From contig NZ_VIWX01000007.1 of NCBI RefSeq assembly GCF_007829955.1, forward strand, positions 186,001 to 250,000: 64,000 bases of DNA, in the 5' to 3' direction. Source of the DNA: Saccharopolyspora dendranthemae (GTDB lineage Bacteria; Actinomycetota; Actinomycetes; Mycobacteriales; Pseudonocardiaceae). The notes under the pieces were generated by a model. It worked only from the letters and a program-made list of their open reading frames with translations, did not search any database and had not been told where the DNA came from. Below are positions 59,395 through 64,000 of the stretch, in pieces; within the stretch, counting starts at the first letter, position 1, and each line of letters opens with the position of its first letter. The position numbers and the translations under genes were made by a program.

Positions 59395-62127
59395 TTGTCT
59401 TCGTTGCTTTACCGGCTGGGGCGGGCAGTGGTCCGCGGCCGAGCCTGGGTGCTGGTCGCGTGGTTAGCCCTGCTCGCGGTGCTGGGCACGGGTGCTGCCC
59501 TCTTCCAGCAGGGCATGGAGACCGAGCTTGCGATCCCCGGCTCCGAGTCGCAGGACACGCTCGACCACCTCAACAACGTTTTCCCCCAGATGAGTGGTTC
59601 GAGCGCTCAGCTGGTCGCCACCACCGCGCCCGGTGAGCGGATCGACTCGCCGCAGGGACGCGAGGCCATCGAGGCCGTGATCGACCGGGTCGAAGGCCAG
59701 GAGGGCGTGACAGCGGTGATGAACCCGCTGTCCGACATGGTCAAGAACCAGGTCTCCCCGGACGGCGACACCGCGCTGATCACCGTGCAGCTCAGCTTCG
59801 CGCCCACCTCGGTCCCGGAAGCCGTCAAGAGCAGCCTCCTCTCCGAAGCCGACACGCTGGAGCGCCAGCTCGGGCCCGGCAGCGAGGTTCACGCCGGCGG
59901 CTCGATCTTCGCGGTCAACATGCCCGCGGTCGGCGCGACCGAGGCGGTCGGCGTGATCGTGGCGCTGCTCGTGCTGCTGCTGATGCTGCGGTCGCTGGTG
60001 GGAGCGGTGATGCCGTTGATCACCGCGCTCGTCGGCGTCGGCGTGTCGATGACCATCGTGCTGCTGTCGACCGCCTTCGTCACCGTCTCCTCGGCCGCCC
60101 CGATGCTCGGCCTGATGCTCGGGCTCGCGGTGGGCATCGACTACTCGTTGTTCATCGTGTCCAGACACCGAGAACAGCTCGGCGAAGGGCTCTCCGTCCC
60201 CGAATCGATCGCGCGCTCGGTGGCCACCGCCGGTTCCGCGGTGATCTTCGCGGGTGTCACGGTGATCATCGCGCTGCTGGCGCTGGCAGTTCCCGGAATC
60301 CCGTTCCTGACCGTCATGGGCATCCTCGCCGGTGTGTCGATCGCGGTCGGCGTCGCGGCATCGCTGACGATCATCCCGGCGCTGCTCAGCTTCGCCGGTG
60401 AGCGGCTGCGCCCCAAGGCGGCCCGCGCCAAGCGCACCACCCGCGCCCGCCCGCGCACCAAGTTCAGCCTCCGCTGGGTCCGCGCGGTGACCAAGGCACC
60501 GCTGCTGACCATCGTGGTCGTCATCCTCGGGCTCGGCGTCTGCACGCTGCCTGCCGCCGACCTGCGGCTCTCGGTGCCCGACGCCGGTGCGCAGGCCGTG
60601 GGAACTCCGGCGCGCGACACCTACGACGCCGTCGCCGAGCAGTTCGGACCCGGCTACAACTCGCCGCTGATCGTCACCACCGACGTCATCGGCACCAAGG
60701 ACCCGCTCGGCCAGGTCAACGGCATGGCCGACGAGATCCGGAAGCTGCCCGGCGTCGCCGCGGTGCCGATGGCCAGCCCGAACGAGACGATCGACACCGG
60801 CATCATCCAGGTCGTTCCCACCTCCAGCGGTGAATCGCAGGAGACCGAGGACCTGGTGCACCGGCTGCGCGACCTCAGCCCACACTTCGAGCAGACCTAC
60901 GGCGCGGGCATCGCCGTCACCGGTATGACCGCCATCGGCATCGACCTGTCGGAGAAGCTCAGCGACGCGCTGCTGCCCTTCGGCGTCATCGTCGTCGGCC
61001 TGACGCTGGTGCTGCTGGCGATGGTGTTCCGCTCGGTGTGGGTGCCGATCAAGGCGGCGCTGGGATATCTGCTCTCGGTCGGCGCGACCTTCGGCGCCAC
61101 GGCGTTCGTGTTCAACCAGGGCCACCTGGCCGGACTGCTCAACATCACCCACGTCGGCGGCGTGATCAGCTTCCTGCCGCTGCTGCTGATGGCGATCCTG
61201 TTCGGCCTGGCCATGGACTACGAGGTCTTCCTCGTGTCCCGGATGCGCGAGGACTACACGCACAACCGCGACGCCAAGCGCGCCATCGAAGCCGGCTTCT
61301 CCAACGTCTCCCCGGTCGTCGTGGCCGCCGCGGTCATCATGATCTCGGTGTTCGCCGCGTTCGTCCCGCACGGCGACTCCAACATCAAGCCCATCGCCTT
61401 CGGGCTCGCCGTCGGCGTGTTCGTCGACGCCTTCATCGTGCGCATGACGCTCGTGCCCGCGGTGATGGCGCTGCTCGGCGACCGGGCCTGGTGGCTGCCG
61501 AAGTGGCTGTCGCGCAAGCTGCCCGCGCTCGACGTCGAGGGCGAAGCGCTGGAGCACGAGATCAAGCTCGCCAACTGGCCTGGCAACGACGAGATCGTCA
61601 GCGCACGGGGCTTCAGCGTGCTCGACGACCGCGACGAGCCGATCTTCGAAGGCGTGCGGATCGGTCTGCGCCCGGGTGGCGTGCTGGCGGTCCAGGGCGA
61701 TGACGACGACCTGTCCTCGGCTCTGCTGCACGCTCTCGGTGGCCGGATCACGGGAGTGCAGGGCGACGTGCGGGTGCTGGGTCACCTGCTGCCGACCCGC
61801 GCCCGCGCCGTCCGCTCGGGCACCGCGCTCGTGCGCTGCCGGGAGAGCGTCGCACCCGCCTCCGAGATCGCCGCGGCCCTGGCCGACGGCGTGCGGCTGG
61901 TGCTCATCGACGAACTCGACGCCGTCGCGGACAACGCGCAGCGGCGCGAGATCTCATCGCTGTTGGCACGAGCGTCCACATCGGATGGTGACCCGGTTTC
62001 GTTCGTGGTCACCCACCAGAACCCGAGCTTGGTCTCCGGCCTCCTGCCGGAGCACCGGCTGAGCACGATGCGGCTGTCCGCGCACCCCGACGCCCCCGCG
62101 TTCGCCGGCCGCCTCCTGGAGGTTTGA
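59395..62127 (+). CDS. MMPL-family transporter fused to a degenerate ABC ATPase domain
   Basis: 910 residues. The first 705 are an MMPL/RND exporter: TM1 about 10-33, a periplasmic loop to about 185, five helices to about 345 (with the GLMLGLAVGIDYSLFIVSRHRE signature about 240-261), then the second half with GLAMDYEVFLVSRMREDYTHNRD (about 603-625). From about 712 a cytoplasmic domain resembles an ABC nucleotide-binding domain: FSVLDDRDEPIFEGVRIGLRPGGVLAVQG, and Walker B VRLVLIDELDAV. But where Walker A should be is VQGDDDDLSSALL, lacking G-x-x-GK[ST]. TTG at 59395 is preferred: GGGAG lies eight bases before it; a GTG at 59386 lacks one. Followed six bases on by YhgE. Confidence 0.9.
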   Translation: MSSLLYRLGRAVVRGRAWVLVAWLALLAVLGTGAALFQQGMETELAIPGSESQDTLDHLNNVFPQMSGSSAQLVATTAPGERIDSPQGREAIEAVIDRVEGQEGVTAVMNPLSDMVKNQVSPDGDTALITVQLSFAPTSVPEAVKSSLLSEADTLERQLGPGSEVHAGGSIFAVNMPAVGATEAVGVIVALLVLLLMLRSLVGAVMPLITALVGVGVSMTIVLLSTAFVTVSSAAPMLGLMLGLAVGIDYSLFIVSRHREQLGEGLSVPESIARSVATAGSAVIFAGVTVIIALLALAVPGIPFLTVMGILAGVSIAVGVAASLTIIPALLSFAGERLRPKAARAKRTTRARPRTKFSLRWVRAVTKAPLLTIVVVILGLGVCTLPAADLRLSVPDAGAQAVGTPARDTYDAVAEQFGPGYNSPLIVTTDVIGTKDPLGQVNGMADEIRKLPGVAAVPMASPNETIDTGIIQVVPTSSGESQETEDLVHRLRDLSPHFEQTYGAGIAVTGMTAIGIDLSEKLSDALLPFGVIVVGLTLVLLAMVFRSVWVPIKAALGYLLSVGATFGATAFVFNQGHLAGLLNITHVGGVISFLPLLLMAILFGLAMDYEVFLVSRMREDYTHNRDAKRAIEAGFSNVSPVVVAAAVIMISVFAAFVPHGDSNIKPIAFGLAVGVFVDAFIVRMTLVPAVMALLGDRAWWLPKWLSRKLPALDVEGEALEHEIKLANWPGNDEIVSARGFSVLDDRDEPIFEGVRIGLRPGGVLAVQGDDDDLSSALLHALGGRITGVQGDVRVLGHLLPTRARAVRSGTALVRCRESVAPASEIAAALADGVRLVLIDELDAVADNAQRREISSLLARASTSDGDPVSFVVTHQNPSLVSGLLPEHRLSTMRLSAHPDAPAFAGRLLEV

Positions 62128-62132
62128 GGGAA

Positions 62133-64000
62133 ATGCTGAACCCGTTCACGAACGCGAGCAGGCGCGCAGGCGGCTCGGTCGGGTGGCGCACCTGGACCGG
62201 CTTGGTGCTCGTGCCGGTGCTCATCGTCGGTGTGCTGGCCTGGGCCTTCTGGGCACCGATGTCCGAGCACGGCGCTGCCAAGGTCGCCGTGGTCAACAAC
62301 GACGAACCCGCGACGATCAACGGCCAGATGGCCCCGCTCGGCCGCGAGATGGCCGCGAAGCTGGTCAACAGCACCGATTCCGGCTACTCGTGGGAGATGA
62401 CCGACACCGATGACGCCGAGGAGGGCCTGAGCGAAGGCCGCTTCTCGGCCGCGGTGATCATCCCGCCGCGGTTCTCCCAGAACGCCGCCTCGGCCATGAC
62501 CGGTGAGCCGCTGGACGCCACCCGCGCCGGCATCCAGGTGAAGACCTCGCCCGCGGCAGCGCCCGCCGACGCCGCCGCCGTCTCGGCCGCGGCCCGGGAC
62601 AGCGTGTCGGTGTTCAACAAGCAGATCCTCGAGCAGCTGCTCGACGGCTTCTACGGCGGCTTCACCGAGATGCACGACCAGCTCGGCACGGCTGCCGACG
62701 GCGCGAACAAGCTCGCCGACGGCAGCGGCCAGCTCGCCGACGGCGTCGGTCAGCTCTCCACCGGTGTCGGTCAGCTGACCGGCGGCACCGGTCAGCTCGC
62801 CGACGGCGGGAACCAGCTGGCGGGCGGCACCGAGCAGCTCGCGGGCGGTGTCTCGCAGCTCTCCGGTGGCCTGACGCAGCTGCACCAGCAGATCCAGCAG
62901 ATGCCGGCGCAGACCCAGCAGCTGGCCGACGGCGCGAAGCAGGTCGCGGCCGGAAACCGGCAGATGGCCAACACCTTCACGCCGCTGGCCGACCAGATCC
63001 TGACCGTCACCGACAAGATCCCCAGCGAGTCCAGCTCGCTCGACGGGCTGCAGAAGATCGTCGACCAGTGCCCGCCGGAAGGCGCGACCATCGACCTGTG
63101 CTCCAAGCTGCGCGACGAGGTCGAGCGGCTCAGCCAGCAGCAGGGCGCGCTGGACTCGGTCAAGGAGCAGATCCAGAAGCCCGCTCGCGACCTCCGCGAC
63201 GGGATGCAGGGACTGGCCTACGGATCCGAGCAGGTCGCCAACGGCAACCAGATGCTCGCCGACAAGTCCGGCGAGCTCGTCGCGGGCATCGGCCAGCTCG
63301 CCCAGGGCGGGCAGCAGCTCGACGGCGGTGCGCAGCAGCTCTCCGGGGGAGCGCGGCAGCTCTCCGACGGGCTCAACCAGTTCAACGGCGCCTCGCAGCA
63401 GCTCGGCACCGGTGTGCAGGCGCTGGCCGACGGCAGCAGGCAGGTCGCCGACGGCAACCGCCAGTTCGCGGACCAGATCGCGCCCGCGGGCGACAAGCTC
63501 CCCAGCTACTCCGACGAGGAGCGCGAGCACCTCAAGACGGTGGCCTCCAGCCCCGCCGCGCTGGAGTCGAACCTACCGGGCTTCGGCAAGTCGCTGATCG
63601 CGCTGCTGGTGGCCGTCGCGTTCTGGACCGCGGCGATGGGCGTCTACGCGGTGACCCGGGCGGTTCCGGCCGATGCCGCGACCTCGCGCCGCTCCACCTG
63701 GAACCTGGTGTTCGGCTCGGTGCTTCCCGGAGCCGCCGTGGCCGGGATCGGATCCGTGCTGGTGAGCACGGTCCTGGCGCCGTTCCTCGGACTCGGGTTC
63801 GGCGGTTGGGCGGCGTTCACGGGCGTGACGCTGCTGGCGGCGCTGGCGTTCGTGGTGGTCAACCAGGCGCTGATCGCGGTGTTCGGCAGCGTCGGGCGGA
63901 TCATCTCGATCGCGGTGCTCGTGCTGGCCGCCGCCACCGGGGTGGTCTCGACGGTGCCCGGATTCCTCCGCGACATCAGCGGTCTGCTGCCGACGCAGGG
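62133..64000 (+). CDS. YhgE/Pip family membrane protein, partial (right edge)
   Basis: 622 codons are inside the window; the gene runs on. TM1 at about 20-42 (GWRTWTGLVLVPVLIVGVLAWAFW), then VAVVNNDEPATINGQ, the YhgE/Pip N-terminal signature. Long periplasmic coiled region (about 180-450) with repeats of a seven-residue [LQ]-x-[DG]-G pattern: QLADGVGQLSTGVGQLTGG and similar, in two blocks. Then membrane helices from about 487 (ALLVAVAFWTAAMGVYAV and on), an ABC-2-type domain that would have about six helices in full. GAGGG before ATG. Forms the export operon with the MMPL-ABC fusion. Confidence 0.93.
   Translation, partial: MLNPFTNASRRAGGSVGWRTWTGLVLVPVLIVGVLAWAFWAPMSEHGAAKVAVVNNDEPATINGQMAPLGREMAAKLVNSTDSGYSWEMTDTDDAEEGLSEGRFSAAVIIPPRFSQNAASAMTGEPLDATRAGIQVKTSPAAAPADAAAVSAAARDSVSVFNKQILEQLLDGFYGGFTEMHDQLGTAADGANKLADGSGQLADGVGQLSTGVGQLTGGTGQLADGGNQLAGGTEQLAGGVSQLSGGLTQLHQQIQQMPAQTQQLADGAKQVAAGNRQMANTFTPLADQILTVTDKIPSESSSLDGLQKIVDQCPPEGATIDLCSKLRDEVERLSQQQGALDSVKEQIQKPARDLRDGMQGLAYGSEQVANGNQMLADKSGELVAGIGQLAQGGQQLDGGAQQLSGGARQLSDGLNQFNGASQQLGTGVQALADGSRQVADGNRQFADQIAPAGDKLPSYSDEEREHLKTVASSPAALESNLPGFGKSLIALLVAVAFWTAAMGVYAVTRAVPADAATSRRSTWNLVFGSVLPGAAVAGIGSVLVSTVLAPFLGLGFGGWAAFTGVTLLAALAFVVVNQALIAVFGSVGRIISIAVLVLAAATGVVSTVPGFLRDISGLLPTQ

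Noticed and set aside
59464..61785. 773-residue minus-strand open frame opposite the MMPL gene
   Set aside because: Low-complexity His/Asp/Arg/Gly-rich translation typical of antisense shadow; the plus strand has a clear transporter.

Overview
The window is a high-GC, gene-dense stretch of an actinobacterial chromosome. A filamentous actinomycete of the Pseudonocardiaceae type (Saccharopolyspora or a relative) is the best guess. This rests on a complete conservon (nitrate-sensor kinase, roadblock protein, DUF742 protein, GTPase), a DUF574-type methyltransferase, a DprE2-like arabinan-precursor reductase, a glpD / TetR / flavoprotein block arranged as in mycobacteria, GTG/TTG starts and many 4-base stop/start overlaps. 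The genus is an inference from gene content, not from a marker gene. No rRNA, tRNA or CRISPR array was seen.

Layout. 1-9.9 kb: start of a citA-type citrate synthase (cut by the left edge), divergent pdxH, an MFS and an APC transporter, aldose 1-epimerase, an acyl-CoA dehydrogenase divergent from a TetR gene with a clear operator, a sugar kinase and gltA. 9.9-14.7 kb: glpD-TetR divergent from an FAD-linked oxidase, then a MITE-like hairpin element and a GNAT gene. 14.8-18.7 kb: a cassette of an FtsK/SpoIIIE-type ATPase with three small helical proteins. 18.8-25.5 kb: small conserved proteins, a lipase, a secreted DUF4232 protein, a GH25-LysM lysozyme and convergent membrane genes including a CopD-like one. 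25.5-29.7 kb: a tight operon (DMT-like membrane protein, GT4, alpha/beta hydrolase, GT4). 29.7-33.3 kb: two small secreted proteins and an actP/DUF485 symporter operon. 34-38.7 kb: the conservon. 38.7-44.8 kb: metabolic and detoxification genes.

44.8-51.4 kb is an accessory region of visibly lower GC in parts. It holds a restriction-modification island (Vsr endonuclease, C5 cytosine methyltransferase, NaeI-type endonuclease), a frameshifted IS5-type transposase remnant, and a type-VII-secretion-like locus: a WXG100-type protein with a glycine-zipper tail, small partner proteins, and a decayed second copy of the tail. 52-59 kb returns to ordinary genes, including an Imm5-like orphan immunity protein and a BldC-like HTH protein. 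59.3-64 kb is a TetR-controlled export operon: an MMPL protein fused to a degenerate ABC-type domain, followed by a YhgE/Pip protein that runs off the right edge.

Most unusual: (1) two 68-bp near-palindromes 43 kb apart that share ends and an internal block, lie in opposite orientation, and differ in the stem by paired (compensatory) changes, suggesting an interspersed structured repeat; (2) the FtsK/coiled-coil cassette; (3) the NaeI-type R-M island with Vsr; (4) the MMPL-ABC fusion with a lost Walker A; (5) a conservon kinase with Asn at the probable phospho-His position; (6) three TetR genes with readable twin operators.
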